Positions 1-8,886 of a stretch of 64,000 bases of DNA are shown piece after piece; the first letter of the stretch is position 1, and the number at the start of each line of letters is the position of its first letter. The translations under genes were made by a program, and so were the position numbers. Origin of the DNA: an uncultured Alphaproteobacteria bacterium (GTDB taxonomy: Bacteria; Pseudomonadota; Alphaproteobacteria; RF32; CAG-239); NCBI GenBank assembly GCA_944391705.1, contig CALXUN010000006.1, forward strand, positions 1-64,000, read 5' to 3'. A model generated the notes under the pieces. The model did no database searches and was not told where the DNA came from. It saw only the letters and a list, made by a program, of their open reading frames with translations.

Positions 1-73
1 TAAAGTTGCAAAAAAAAAAAAACGGTTTAGAATAGCGCGCAACAGGTGCTTTTTGCAATTTTGGGAGAAAATT

Positions 74-676
74 ATGCGCGAAAAAGGTCGTTCCATGGTC
101 GAAATGCTCGGCGTGCTGGCCATAATCGGGGTGTTGAGCGTCGGTGCTATTGCCGGTTATTCCAAGGCGATGATGAAATATAAGCTCAACAAGCAGACCG
201 AACAGATTTCCACCGTTTTAAACAACGCCATGATTTATAGCATCGGCATCAAATACGATAAAAGTCAGAGTATCACTAATCTTTTAACCAAACTTCATGT
301 TATTCCTAAGGAAATGATAAAATATCAGGGAAAAACACTTGTCATTGTCGACTCATTAAGCAATACAATAAGAACAAATTGCGGCTATTCCGGTGTTTAC
401 TTTTGTTCTTTAAATATTAACATGGACACTTCCAATTACAGTGTGGAAAGCTGCCGCAACGTTCTCACGGCAGCCAAAGAAAACAGCCCTGACATATGGC
501 AGTTTGCCATGTATAAAAATGCCGGAGACAGTATAACTTCCCGGACTTACGGCGATAAATACTGCGGCGGTTCATATCCCTGCATCCGGGATATGAAACT
601 TTTGGATATTGAAAACTTTTGCCGAGATTGTACCATTGATGACAGTTGTAGTTTAGCCATTTTTTGGAAAACCTGA
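74..676 (+). CDS. Type IV pilin-like / pseudopilin protein
   Basis: The N-terminus carries a prepilin peptidase motif: KG|RSMVE, with cleavage expected after Gly5 and the conserved Glu at +5 of the mature protein. A hydrophobic helix of about 20 residues follows, then a Cys-rich soluble domain of about 165 residues. Family knowledge: such proteins are processed by a PilD-type peptidase and join pili or type II secretion pseudopili in the inner membrane. I chose the ATG at 74 because GGGAG at 63-67 lies at good spacing; an in-frame TTG at 53 would add 7 residues. No other pilus or secretion gene is nearby, so the substrate or structure is unknown. The gene converges on parC, leaving 38 bp between them. 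Confidence 0.75.
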   Translation: MREKGRSMVEMLGVLAIIGVLSVGAIAGYSKAMMKYKLNKQTEQISTVLNNAMIYSIGIKYDKSQSITNLLTKLHVIPKEMIKYQGKTLVIVDSLSNTIRTNCGYSGVYFCSLNINMDTSNYSVESCRNVLTAAKENSPDIWQFAMYKNAGDSITSRTYGDKYCGGSYPCIRDMKLLDIENFCRDCTIDDSCSLAIFWKT

Positions 677-714
677 TTTTATATTACTTCGTACAAACAC
701 GATCAATGAGAATT

Positions 715-2943
715 TTATTCCTTAAAAAAGGTATTGCTTTTCGGGAATCCGAACGGCACCAGTTTGCCGACCTGCGCCCGATGTCCGAGCCATGTCATTA
801 AATCTTTCTCCACCGCAATGCCGCCGGAACGGTTGTAACAAAAGCCCTCTTCCGATTTAAAAATCTGGATATCCGTCATCCGGCAGTCTTTATCTTTATA
901 TTTTTGCAATGCCACACCGCGACCTCTGGCCATCGTCGGAATTTCTTCAAGCTTAAAGATTAAAAGCTTGCGGTTTTCACCGACCACCGCCACCATATCG
1001 CCGGTAATTTTTTCACAAAACATCGTCTGTTCACCGTCCGCCAAATTCATAATCTTGCGGCCGTTACGGGTTTGCGCCAGAACATGGTTTTCATCAACCA
1101 CAAAACCGTGTCCGGTATTGGAAGCAATCACATAACTGGCTTTAGGCTCAAACACAAACATCGAACAAATATTATCATTGTTGCTTAAATCTATCATCAA
1201 ACGCACCGGCTGACCGAAACCTCTGCCGCTCGGAATTTCGCTTGCCTGCAGGGTAAAGAATTTGCCGGCCGTATCAAATAAAATAATCTTATCGGTGGTC
1301 TGGGCATGAATTGCCAACCGCAAAGAATCATCATCTTTAAATTTGAAATCTTCATTTAAGTCAACATGGCCTTTTAAGCACCTGATCCACCCTTTTTCGG
1401 AAAGAATTACCGTGACAGGTTCTTTTTCAACCAGCGCCTCAATTGTAATTTCCACATCGGCCGGTGCCTCGGCAAACTCAGTGCGGCGGCGTCCCAAAGC
1501 CGTTTTTTTACCGAATTTTTCTTTAATCTGTTTAATTTCTTCCGCCAAAGCCTGCCAACGTTTTCCTTCATCGGCAAGCAGGCTTTCCAGCCCCTCTTTT
1601 TCAGCGCTCAGTTCATCAAACTCGGCCTTGATTTCATGCTCTTCCAGTTTACGCAGGCTTCGCAGTTTCATATTCAAAATCGCTTCAGCCTGATTATCGG
1701 TTAAATTAAATTCTTTCATCATGACGGCTTTGGCATCATCTTCTTCACGGATAATGCGGATAATTTCATCCAAATTCAGATAAGCAATCAGATAACCCGA
1801 TAAAATTTCAAGCCGGGCCAGAATTTTTTCCAGCCGGTGCTGCGTGCGGCGCTGCAACACGACATGACGATGGTTTAAAAAAGCACGCAAAACTTCGCTT
1901 AAACTCATCACCCGCGGCACGCCGTCAGAATCAAGCACGTTCATATTCATGTTAAATTTGGACTCAAGCTCGGTTTGCTTAAACAAATGCTCCATCAGCA
2001 AAGCCGCATCTACCGTCCGGTTTTTAGGCTCCAAAACAATCCGTACATCCTGAGCCGATTCATCTCTGACATCAGCCAAAAGCGGAACTTTTTTCTCATT
2101 TAAAAGCTGGGCGATTTTTTCAATCAGCTTGGATTTTATCACCTGATACGGAATTTCAGTTACCACAATCTGATATTGTCCGTGTGAAAGTTCTTCCTTT
2201 TCCCACTTGGCACGAATGCGGAACGCCCCTTTACCCTGCCTATAATTTTCAACAATTGTGGCAAACGAATCAACAATAATGCCGCCGGTCGGAAAATCAG
2301 GCCCTTTAACACGGCGTACCAGCGCTTCTTCATCACAGTCGGGCTTTTCAATCATATATAATAGCGCATCACAAACTTCGCTCAAATTATGCGGCGGAAT
2401 GTTGGTGGCCATTCCGACGGCAATGCCGGACGAACCATTGCACAACAAATTCGGCACCATGGAAGGCATCACCACCGGTTCACTTTCTTCACCGTCATAC
2501 GTATCCATAAAATCAACGGCATTTTCATTTAGGCCTTCCATAACGGCCATGGCAAATTCGGTTAAGCGCGCTTCGGTATACCGCATGGCCGCGGCACCGT
2601 CGCCGTCAATATTCCCGAAATTACCCTGCCCGTCAACTAAAGGATACCGCACCGAAAAATCCTGCGCCAAGCGCACCATGGCGCCATAAACCGCCGTATC
2701 ACCGTGCGGATGATATTTACCGATAACATCGCCCACCACGCGCGCACACTTTTTATAGCCGGTTTTGGGATCCAGATGCAGCTGGCGCATGGCATATAAA
2801 AGCCGCCGGTGTACCGGTTTTAAGCCGTCGCGCACATCCGGCAGCGAACGGGCAACGATGGTTGACATCGCATACGACAAATACCTTTTGCTGAGTTCTT
2901 CCTTGAGCTGGACGTCTTTGATTTTTTCTTCTTGTTCGGCCAT
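715..2943 (-). CDS. parC: DNA topoisomerase IV subunit A
   Basis: At 742 residues this is a full-length ParC/GyrA-type protein. The breakage-reunion domain comes first, with the quinolone-resistance region [13 protein letters not shown] near 76-88 and the catalytic Tyr at about 122 in [10 protein letters not shown] coiled-coil gate follows around 370-480, then a divergent C-terminal beta-propeller. The propeller lacks an obvious GyrA box, which favours ParC over GyrA. It decatenates daughter chromosomes together with ParE, which is not in this window. The ATG lies one base after the recO stop (TAA-G-ATG), so the two genes are co-transcribed and probably translationally coupled. The recO-parC order is common in Alphaproteobacteria. 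Confidence 0.96.
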   Translation of the reverse strand: MAEQEEKIKDVQLKEELSKRYLSYAMSTIVARSLPDVRDGLKPVHRRLLYAMRQLHLDPKTGYKKCARVVGDVIGKYHPHGDTAVYGAMVRLAQDFSVRYPLVDGQGNFGNIDGDGAAAMRYTEARLTEFAMAVMEGLNENAVDFMDTYDGEESEPVVMPSMVPNLLCNGSSGIAVGMATNIPPHNLSEVCDALLYMIEKPDCDEEALVRRVKGPDFPTGGIIVDSFATIVENYRQGKGAFRIRAKWEKEELSHGQYQIVVTEIPYQVIKSKLIEKIAQLLNEKKVPLLADVRDESAQDVRIVLEPKNRTVDAALLMEHLFKQTELESKFNMNMNVLDSDGVPRVMSLSEVLRAFLNHRHVVLQRRTQHRLEKILARLEILSGYLIAYLNLDEIIRIIREEDDAKAVMMKEFNLTDNQAEAILNMKLRSLRKLEEHEIKAEFDELSAEKEGLESLLADEGKRWQALAEEIKQIKEKFGKKTALGRRRTEFAEAPADVEITIEALVEKEPVTVILSEKGWIRCLKGHVDLNEDFKFKDDDSLRLAIHAQTTDKIILFDTAGKFFTLQASEIPSGRGFGQPVRLMIDLSNNDNICSMFVFEPKASYVIASNTGHGFVVDENHVLAQTRNGRKIMNLADGEQTMFCEKITGDMVAVVGENRKLLIFKLEEIPTMARGRGVALQKYKDKDCRMTDIQIFKSEEGFCYNRSGGIAVEKDLMTWLGHRAQVGKLVPFGFPKSNTFFKE

Positions 2944-2944
2944 C

Positions 2945-3679
2945 TTATTCTTTTTCTTCCGTTAATTTTAAGTGATGAAGCAAATTAGCACGATTGTTCG
3001 GGAATTTCAAGCAGTGGATTTGAAAAAAGTTTTTATCCAAAAAATATGCCGTCATCTTAAGCAAATCAGCCACTTCCGAGGCACTCGGCACCACATTTTT
3101 ATCCACAGCATAATAAGGAAACTTAAACAGCTTTTCTTTATAAGGAAGCCCCGCTTCCAGACAAACCGCTTTGCCGCTTTTAGGCGAAACAAAGGCCAGA
3201 TTTTCTGTCGTTCCGGTCGCTGCACAAACACTTAAATCCAACCCGATACCTAAAAATTCCAACAGATGAAACTCTATTAAAGCATATTTTGCCGGCCAGT
3301 TACCGCCTTCCAGATTTTCCATAAAATCCGTAACATAAAGCCATAATTTTTCAAGCGCCTCTTTTTCCGGCAAACAGACATTCATCATTTCGCAAAAAGC
3401 CGAAAGCGTCACCAGTTTCCGGGCATCGTTCATAAAACTCACCGCATGCGCATGCAGCAACTCCACCCCGCGAAACTGCGGCAGATTTTCCTCCAAGCGC
3501 GCATATGCATTAAAAGATATGGCATTACCAAGCTGATAAATCCCGAGTTTTTTTCGGCTTAAAGCACCTTTAACATAACCGGTTACTTTGCCGTGTTGTG
3601 CCGATAAAACCGTCACCAACAGCGAATTTTCACCATGGCGTAAAAGTTTGACAATATATCCCTCGTCGCTGAATTGCAA
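2945..3679 (-). CDS. recO: DNA repair protein RecO
   Basis: RecO family: an N-terminal OB fold (from [18 protein letters not shown]) is followed by the helical RecO_C domain. It loads RecA on SSB-coated gaps in the RecFOR pathway. No ATG fits the start. The first in-frame start is a TTG at 3712, but a TTG at 3679 gives MQFSDEG..., which aligns with the usual alphaproteobacterial start (M-x-W/F-x-DEG). It has AGGTGG about 4 bases upstream, so I prefer 3679. The longer form would carry 11 extra residues. The usual C-terminal zinc-binding cysteines are not evident. The gene precedes parC with a one-base gap. Confidence 0.9.
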   Translation of the reverse strand: MQFSDEGYIVKLLRHGENSLLVTVLSAQHGKVTGYVKGALSRKKLGIYQLGNAISFNAYARLEENLPQFRGVELLHAHAVSFMNDARKLVTLSAFCEMMNVCLPEKEALEKLWLYVTDFMENLEGGNWPAKYALIEFHLLEFLGIGLDLSVCAATGTTENLAFVSPKSGKAVCLEAGLPYKEKLFKFPYYAVDKNVVPSASEVADLLKMTAYFLDKNFFQIHCLKFPNNRANLLHHLKLTEEKE

Positions 3680-3760
3680 AGCACCACCTGTTATGCGCCA
3701 GCGCCCCGCCAAACCGGCATACCGGCTGCGGAGCGCCTGCTTTCTTAAATTTTAATCCGT

Positions 3761-4609
3761 TTAATAATCGTGAATGATTGATTTCGTGATTTTATCATAA
3801 GCCATCAGTTCGGAAATAACGCGCTCCATATCGCTTAAATAAATCGTATTCGGGCCGTCTGATAGCGCTTTATCCGGGTTTTCATGCGTTTCCATAAACA
3901 CCGCCGCCACGCCGACAGCCACCGCAGCACGCGCCAACACCGGGGCAAACTCACGCTGACCGCCGGTAGAAGAGCCCATACCGCCCGGCTGCTGCACCGA
4001 ATGTGTTGCATCAAAAATGACCGGACAACCGGTATCTTTGGCCATCTGCGGAAATGCACGCATATCGGTAATCAGCGTATTATAACCGAAACTTGTGCCT
4101 CGTTCGGTGATGCAGACATTGTCATTACCGGAATCAACTGATTTTTTAACCAGATTTTTAACATCCCACGGCGCCAAAAACTGTCCTTTTTTGATATTGA
4201 TAACTTTACCGGTTTTAGCGGCCGCCACCACCAAATCCGTCTGACGGCACAAAAACGCCGGAATTTGAATCATATCGACATATTCGGCAACAACCGGACA
4301 TTGCTCACGCTCATGCACATCGGTGACAATCGGCAAATCCGGATAAAGTTTTTTAATTTCGGCAAAAGTGCGCATACCTTCTTCCAGTCCGACACCGCGT
4401 GCCCCGTTGATGGACGTGCGGTTGGCTTTGTCAAACGAAGCCTTGAAGATATAATTAATCCCGAGTTTTTTGGTAATTTCAACCATTTTTCCGGCAATCA
4501 TCACCGCATGCTGCCGGCTTTCAATCTGGCACGGACCGGCAATAATGGCAAGCGGCAGTTTGTTGCCGATTTCAAAATTGCCGATTTTGACTTTTTTTTG
4601 TTCCATCAT
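3761..4609 (-). CDS. kdsA: 3-deoxy-8-phosphooctulonate synthase (Kdo-8-P synthase)
   Basis: This 282-residue TIM-barrel aldolase condenses phosphoenolpyruvate with arabinose-5-phosphate to give Kdo-8-phosphate for the LPS inner core. The diagnostic stretch AIIAGPCQIES lies near 21-31, and the PEP-binding and VQQPGG segments are intact. The length matches E. coli KdsA (284). The start is supported by GGGAG four bases upstream of the first of two adjacent ATGs. The partner kdsB lies about 31 kb away in this window rather than adjacent. The gene is separated from recO by about 80 bp and from the upstream unknown gene by about 100 bp, so it may have its own promoter. Confidence 0.96.
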   Translation of the reverse strand: MMEQKKVKIGNFEIGNKLPLAIIAGPCQIESRQHAVMIAGKMVEITKKLGINYIFKASFDKANRTSINGARGVGLEEGMRTFAEIKKLYPDLPIVTDVHEREQCPVVAEYVDMIQIPAFLCRQTDLVVAAAKTGKVINIKKGQFLAPWDVKNLVKKSVDSGNDNVCITERGTSFGYNTLITDMRAFPQMAKDTGCPVIFDATHSVQQPGGMGSSTGGQREFAPVLARAAVAVGVAAVFMETHENPDKALSDGPNTIYLSDMERVISELMAYDKITKSIIHDY

Positions 4610-4710
4610 AAAACTCCCAAACAGTTACAAACTGCCGGAAGTTTAGCAAAACCGCAAATAAATTACAATCTTTTTAAATCAATCCACAGGAATATCAGAG
4701 GCAATGCCGC

Positions 4711-6141
4711 TCAGCGCTGTTTGTCCGGATTATTCCGTACAGGCGGTTCCCGTCGCGGGGATTGTTCTTTTTCCTTGGCCGGACGAGCGTTGCGGCGCTT
4801 AATATCAATCACCGTTTCAAGCAGCTGTGCAATATCATTTTTCAGCCGCTCGCTTAACTTTTCTTTCCGCGCGGCCGCCGCTTGTTCTTTTTTTATCTGC
4901 GCCGTTTTAGCTCTCATCCGTTCAATGCCGTCGGCCAAATCATGTGCCGACAGTGCGGCTTTTGTCTTTTCTTGCTCCAGTCCTGATGTCTTTTCCTTAT
5001 ATACGGAACCTTCTGGCTTAAACATATCGTATGTGTACAAGCCTCCGAACTCATCCAACTGATTAAAGCAGTTACGCCGGCGCTGATCAATCACTTCATT
5101 ATACGCCTGATAGTCTTCTCGGTACAATTCTTGGAAATTTCGCCATTTTGCATCATGGTTATCTATCTCAAAACATGTTCCGTCTTCAAACACCATCAAC
5201 GTCATCAAATGCGGATTTTCCTCCCGGCTTATCTCCGTTTCAAACGCGTCTTCTTCTCTTTGCGCCGGTTTCATTGCGCTTTCCAGGCCAAACTCCCGCG
5301 TCATTTTCTGCCTTTCGTCCAATTCAAACACTTCCACAAACGCAAATTTTTTATCCGCATGGCTGTTAAATTTTATACCGCTAAAACGCAGGCACGCTTC
5401 GAAATCCGTCGTTCCGTACGTCGTCATCCGGCCTTCGTCCTGATTAAACCGATTATTCTGGTGTGCCTCCTGTCCATAACTCCGCGCCGAAAACACAAAA
5501 AGCTTCTTCCCGGGCTTCTTGCTTAAATCGCGCAGATACTGGTCACTCTGCCGGCGCCGATAAGCCTCTTCTATCATCTCAGTCCGGAAATTTTCCCCGT
5601 ACGTTTCCATAATCATCTTGACCCGTTCCGGATGCGGATGCTTATAACCACTGAACTCAGTCTTGTAATCATGCTCATAATCAAGCATGTCCGCTTCTTC
5701 CCTCAATCCGCGCGGATGCGGATAACTCATCGGATAAACAACCGCTGAGGTGATAAGTTTATCCAAAAGTTCCGACACTTCTTTTCTTATTGTTTTCGGT
5801 GAAAGATACGGCGTGCGTATGCCGGTCGGCGAAACCACCAGCGTCGACGGATCGGCCGCTTCCAAAGAATCAATGCTCACCGCCCGGTACCCTTTTGCTC
5901 GCAGCTCTACAATCAATTTTTCCGGATTGCGCAGACGCCGTTCATTTGTTTTATCCGGATGTTCTTTATAGTACGCGTAATCTTCCTTATCCACCAGCCC
6001 CAGATACACCATCTTCGGCTCTTGAAACTCTTCCCAGTTCTTCATCTGCATGAAATGCTGTACACGAAGCTCTTCTATATACTTGTCTTGATCCGGAGAA
6101 TCTCCCGTATTTTTAATAGTATCAGCCATCAGTTCTTCCAT
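4711..6141 (-). CDS. Hypothetical protein, about 476 residues, no recognised family
   Basis: I do not recognise this protein. It is soluble with no signal peptide or membrane segment once the start is set at the ATG at 6141 (MEELMADT). An upstream in-frame extension to 6267 would overlap the divergent gene and is hydrophobic AT-rich sequence, so I rejected it. A second ATG at 6129 has a better GGAAG ribosome site and could be used. The body (1-390) is mixed alpha/beta with many aromatic and charged residues. The tail (about 400-476) is a lysine/arginine/glutamate-rich helix ending in a Pro-Arg-rich stretch. It is divergent from the tandem 165-residue pair across an 85-bp gap, so the three may be functionally linked (inference). 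Confidence 0.6.
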   Translation of the reverse strand: MEELMADTIKNTGDSPDQDKYIEELRVQHFMQMKNWEEFQEPKMVYLGLVDKEDYAYYKEHPDKTNERRLRNPEKLIVELRAKGYRAVSIDSLEAADPSTLVVSPTGIRTPYLSPKTIRKEVSELLDKLITSAVVYPMSYPHPRGLREEADMLDYEHDYKTEFSGYKHPHPERVKMIMETYGENFRTEMIEEAYRRRQSDQYLRDLSKKPGKKLFVFSARSYGQEAHQNNRFNQDEGRMTTYGTTDFEACLRFSGIKFNSHADKKFAFVEVFELDERQKMTREFGLESAMKPAQREEDAFETEISREENPHLMTLMVFEDGTCFEIDNHDAKWRNFQELYREDYQAYNEVIDQRRRNCFNQLDEFGGLYTYDMFKPEGSVYKEKTSGLEQEKTKAALSAHDLADGIERMRAKTAQIKKEQAAAARKEKLSERLKNDIAQLLETVIDIKRRNARPAKEKEQSPRREPPVRNNPDKQR

Positions 6142-6167
6142 ACTTATGTCTTTAATTATAAAGAATA

Positions 6168-6196
6168 TTGACTGTAAAAGCAACATCTGATATGTT
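6168..6196 (+). promoter_or_regulatory. Predicted sigma-70 promoter for the tandem 165-residue genes
   Basis: TTGACT at 6168-6173 and TATGTT at 6191-6196 are separated by exactly 17 bp. A start near 6203 would give a leader of about 24 nt containing GGAGA at 6216-6220 before the ATG at 6227. It lies in the 85-bp divergent gap with the unknown gene on the other strand. Confidence 0.55.
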
Positions 6197-6226
6197 ATCT
6201 GTATAAAACTTAAACGGAGAAGATTA

Positions 6227-6724
6227 ATGGACAAGGAAACAGCAATAAAGAAAGCTGCAAAGTTCAAAGACGATTGGGAGATAGACCGTCTGCAAGGTTT
6301 GGCTTATAATAAGCCGACCGGTTTCATGCTCAGTTTGGGAGCTGTTTGGAGAGACAGTAAAGGGAAACGACAGTTTCAGGTATTACACTGGTACGAAGAA
6401 GATGTTCCCGGCGCACAAAGGACATCGGAAGAAATCAACCGTTTGTTAAAAGAATTCGGAATATTATATGAAGCCGGATATATGCCGCCTCTGACCAAAG
6501 AAGAAAAAGAGGAAGAAAGCCGGCGGATACATGAAGAAGCCGAGCAAGCCCGCGCCGAATTTCAAGCTCAAGTTGCCAAAGAAGAAGAATGGCGCCGCAC
6601 CCACCCTGAGGAATACCAAAAAGAAATAGAACAAAACAGAAAAGCCGCCCGCGCACGTGAACGCCAATGGTTTATCGACCATGAACTACCGGTACCTGAT
6701 AAATACAAAGATATCGACCGCTAA
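6227..6724 (+). CDS. Hypothetical protein, tandem paralogue A (165 residues)
   Basis: No family is recognised. Residues 1-20 (MDKETAIKKAAKFKDDWEID) and about 85-165 are nearly identical to the next gene, while residues 21-80 differ strongly. The N-terminal half looks like a small alpha/beta domain with several Trp and Tyr. The C-terminal half is a highly charged Glu/Lys/Arg helix, likely coiled coil, ending in DHELPVPDKYKDIDR. There is no signal peptide. The ribosome site GGAGA lies 6 bases upstream. It begins a 516-bp direct tandem duplication and lies opposite the large unknown protein. Being cytoplasmic and duplicated with a variable core, it could be a recognition or immunity-type protein, but nothing proves that. 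Confidence 0.6.
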   Translation: MDKETAIKKAAKFKDDWEIDRLQGLAYNKPTGFMLSLGAVWRDSKGKRQFQVLHWYEEDVPGAQRTSEEINRLLKEFGILYEAGYMPPLTKEEKEEESRRIHEEAEQARAEFQAQVAKEEEWRRTHPEEYQKEIEQNRKAARARERQWFIDHELPVPDKYKDIDR

Positions 6725-6742
6725 CCTGAAAGATTTAAGCTC

Positions 6743-7240
6743 ATGGACAAGGAAACAGCAATAAAGAAAGCTGCAGGATTCAAAGACGACTGGGAAATAG
6801 ACCCTAAAAGGAGGAAAGGCTTTCACAAACCGACCGGATTTGAGATATACATGGGTTCAGTCTGGCGCAATGCAGAAGGGATGCACTATGATGCGGTAAT
6901 AGGATACAGAGCGGGAAATTACCCTGACCGCAAAGAGACAAAAGAAGAAATAAATGAACTGCAACGTCAGTTTGGAATATTATATGAAGCCGGATATATG
7001 CCGGGGAGAACCAAAGAAGAAAAAGAGGAAGAAAGCCGGCGGATACATGAAGAAGCCGAGCAAGCTCGCGCCGAATTTCAAGCTCAAGTTGCCAAAGAAG
7101 AAGAATGGCGCCGCACCCACCCGGAGGAATACCAAAAAGAAATAGAACAAAACAGAAAAGCCGCCCGCGCACGTGAACGCCAATGGTTCATCGACCATGA
7201 GCTGCCGGTGCCTGATAAATACAAAGACATTGACCGCTAA
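6743..7240 (+). CDS. Hypothetical protein, tandem paralogue B (165 residues)
   Basis: This is a second copy of the preceding gene at an offset of 516 bp and the same length. The first 20 residues differ at one position, and the C-terminal 80 are almost unchanged at protein level. DNA differences in the 3' part are few and mostly synonymous (for example CCT/CCG and GAT/GAC), which indicates selection on the protein. The middle (residues 21-80) has diverged to a different sequence with the same predicted pattern. No ribosome site as strong as that of the first copy is visible, so translation may depend on the upstream gene 18 bp away. The 3' flank CCTGAAAGATTTAAGCT is shared by both copies. Confidence 0.58.
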   Translation: MDKETAIKKAAGFKDDWEIDPKRRKGFHKPTGFEIYMGSVWRNAEGMHYDAVIGYRAGNYPDRKETKEEINELQRQFGILYEAGYMPGRTKEEKEEESRRIHEEAEQARAEFQAQVAKEEEWRRTHPEEYQKEIEQNRKAARARERQWFIDHELPVPDKYKDIDR

Positions 7241-7267
7241 CCTGAAAGATTTAAGCTATAATATTAT

Positions 7268-7837
7268 TTAATTTAACTGAATCTTTGTCCAGACAAACAA
7301 CACATTACCGTCATTTTTCACCCCAGGGACATAAGCTGCCTGAATATCCAGGCGTTTATAGCCCACACCAAACATCGGCAGCGGCAAAGGAACCGGAATA
7401 TAGGCATATTCATGACGCTGGGTTAAACCGACCGTAAACCCTACGCCTGCACGAAAATCCCGTGCGTCCCCGAGATACCAGTTCTTCATAAAAGCATAAC
7501 CGAACATTGTCTCGACATAATCATTTGAATCTTTAAAAGCCATAGCATACAAAGCATGCCAGTCACCATCCGTATCATAACGGGAAACGCCCAAACCGGC
7601 ACCCCACGGATTTTCATTATATTTTTCAATATGCTCATCATCATAAGTCAGACGGTTATGCCAGGCATAAAGCGGAACATACAAATCATATTGACGGGAA
7701 TGCCATGTCTGCGTAAGGTTATATTTGATTTTTTCTTTCCAATCCATACCTTCGGTTTCACCGGCACAGGCCATCAATGGTAAAAATAACAATAACAAAA
7801 CGATTGCAAAAAAATTTTTAAGCATACCTTTACCCAT
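7268..7837 (-). CDS. pagP: Lipid A palmitoyltransferase PagP
   Basis: PagP is an outer-membrane eight-stranded barrel enzyme that moves palmitate from phospholipid to lipid A. The match to E. coli PagP is extensive: TQTW near 42-45, YDLYVPLYAWH with His60 (E. coli His33), YNENPWGAG, WHALYAMAFKDS with Asp103 and Ser104 (E. coli Asp76, Ser77), the YIPVPLPLP loop, and a barrel end with GNVLFVWTKIQL. A signal peptide covers about residues 1-26, with cleavage likely at ACA|GE. An alternative start is the ATG at 7825. It stands alone on the minus strand, and its promoter overlaps a palindrome at 7853-7869. Confidence 0.93.
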   Translation of the reverse strand: MGKGMLKNFFAIVLLLLFLPLMACAGETEGMDWKEKIKYNLTQTWHSRQYDLYVPLYAWHNRLTYDDEHIEKYNENPWGAGLGVSRYDTDGDWHALYAMAFKDSNDYVETMFGYAFMKNWYLGDARDFRAGVGFTVGLTQRHEYAYIPVPLPLPMFGVGYKRLDIQAAYVPGVKNDGNVLFVWTKIQLN

Positions 7838-7852
7838 TTCTAAAACAGCAAT

Positions 7853-7887
7853 GTCTTATCTTATAAGACGCATTTTACAGAATACAA
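7853..7887 (-). promoter_or_regulatory. pagP promoter with palindromic operator over the -10
   Basis: On the minus strand, TTGTAT (7882-7887) and TATAAG (7860-7865) are 16 bp apart. The -10 lies inside the inverted repeat GTCTTAT-ctt-ATAAGAC (7853-7869). A repressor or activator acting on pagP is plausible, but the regulator is not identifiable. Confidence 0.45.
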
Positions 7888-7927
7888 GTGCTTTTTTAAA
7901 GATTGTATAAGTAAGTTTGTATAAAAT

Positions 7928-8755
7928 TCATGACCTGACGGATTTAAGTCGGTTATCAACAACCACCTTATCAATCACGGCTTTGACGAACCTGTCGATT
8001 GCCTTGCCTTCCGAATAATCAGCCGGTGCAATCATATGTGCTCGCCCGTCACGGTTTAAGGCGCTTGCCCGTTCTTTAGTACCATTTTTATATACGGCCA
8101 GCGTATGCCCGCCTGCTTTATTAAGCATAGCCATACAGGGAATATCCGTACTGCCGTCGCCGATATATATCATATTTTCAAACGGCATCGGCCGACACGC
8201 TTTGTCAACATGACGGTTAACCCCTTCGGTATCGGTAACATCAAGACACCCCTTATTAATACGAAACATATACTGGGTTTTGGAAGTATAATTCAAAACC
8301 ATTGCCGGCCATACGGCTGCTCCGTTCTCATCATACAAAAAACTGGAAGCAAAAATTTCGGTAAATTCATCTGCAATAGACGTGCCTTCCAACATTTCTT
8401 TCAATCCGGAAGAAATAATATAATGCTGCATATTCACGCCATTTAAACGGGCATAGGCATTAATCCGGCCAAACCAGTCCTCAACCCCTTTAAAAAGTTT
8501 GATATGACGCCCGTAAGCCATAAAATCTTCCCGGGTTATCGGTAAATGACGTTTAATCGATTCATCTATGGTAACTTTCATATAAGACAAGATATCATCC
8601 ATCTTTTTTTGCTTGGCCAGTCCGTTGGCTTTGGTCCAAAATTCTTCCGCAGTCATGCCGAGCTTTTTAATAAAGCTGTATTCTTGCATATTTCCCGGCG
8701 ACAATGTGCCATCGAAATCATAACAAATCGCCATCGGAATATATTTTTTACGCAT
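7928..8755 (-). CDS. HAD-superfamily phosphatase (paralogue 1)
   Basis: This is a haloacid dehalogenase-like hydrolase. Motif I CYDFDGTL has its nucleophile Asp near 13 and acid Asp near 15. Motif II is IISSG near 115 and motif IV is IYIGDGSTDIP near 200. Between motifs I and II is a large helical cap (roughly 20-105). It is soluble with no signal peptide. It probably hydrolyses a small phosphorylated metabolite; the substrate cannot be read from sequence. The ribosome site GAGGGG precedes the ATG. A clear paralogue of similar length lies at 45866-46720, sharing the EFW-K-AN, WF-RINAY and HYIISSG segments. Its position between pagP and a tRNA locus gives no functional clue. Confidence 0.8.
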   Translation of the reverse strand: MRKKYIPMAICYDFDGTLSPGNMQEYSFIKKLGMTAEEFWTKANGLAKQKKMDDILSYMKVTIDESIKRHLPITREDFMAYGRHIKLFKGVEDWFGRINAYARLNGVNMQHYIISSGLKEMLEGTSIADEFTEIFASSFLYDENGAAVWPAMVLNYTSKTQYMFRINKGCLDVTDTEGVNRHVDKACRPMPFENMIYIGDGSTDIPCMAMLNKAGGHTLAVYKNGTKERASALNRDGRAHMIAPADYSEGKAIDRFVKAVIDKVVVDNRLKSVRS

Positions 8756-8825
8756 TTTCCCCTCTCTTATTTTTAAGTTTTCTTATCATAACGTCCAAAA
8801 CTATTCGTTGGCAACAAAAATTTTC

Positions 8826-8854
8826 TTGACGTTTGCTTTTGCTTAGTGTAAACA
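8826..8854 (+). promoter_or_regulatory. Possible promoter for the tRNA-Ser leader
   Basis: TTGACG (8826-8831) and TAAACA (8849-8854) are 17 bp apart. Transcription from here would cross the decayed tRNA copy before reaching tRNA-Ser. The -10 is weak, and no better promoter is obvious in the duplicated segment next to the tRNA. Confidence 0.3.
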
Positions 8855-8886
8855 CAAACACAGCTGTTGTGAAAGAAATGAAAGTT

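Larger units (their letters stand above)
6227..7257 (+). repeat. Direct tandem duplication, unit 516 bp
   Basis: Copy 1 spans 6227-6741 and copy 2 spans 6743-7257. Similarity is very high over the first 60 bp and from about 6450 to 6741 (matching 6966-7257), including the trailing non-coding CCTGAAAGATTTAAGCT. The interior, about 150 bp, is largely unalignable. This pattern suits duplication followed by divergence of the core, or gene conversion at the ends. Confidence 0.85.

Noticed and set aside
4265..5062. 265-codon plus-strand frame
   Set aside because: It lies antisense to kdsA and the unknown gene, runs across their spacer, and its composition is that of a shadow frame.
6142..6267. N-terminal hydrophobic extension of the 476-residue protein
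   Set aside because: It would overlap the divergent gene and its promoter, and lacks a ribosome site; internal ATGs fit better.
7763..7780. Lipobox LMAC in PagP
   Set aside because: Met at -2 is unusual, and PagP proteins have ordinary signal peptides; cleavage at ACA|GE is more likely.
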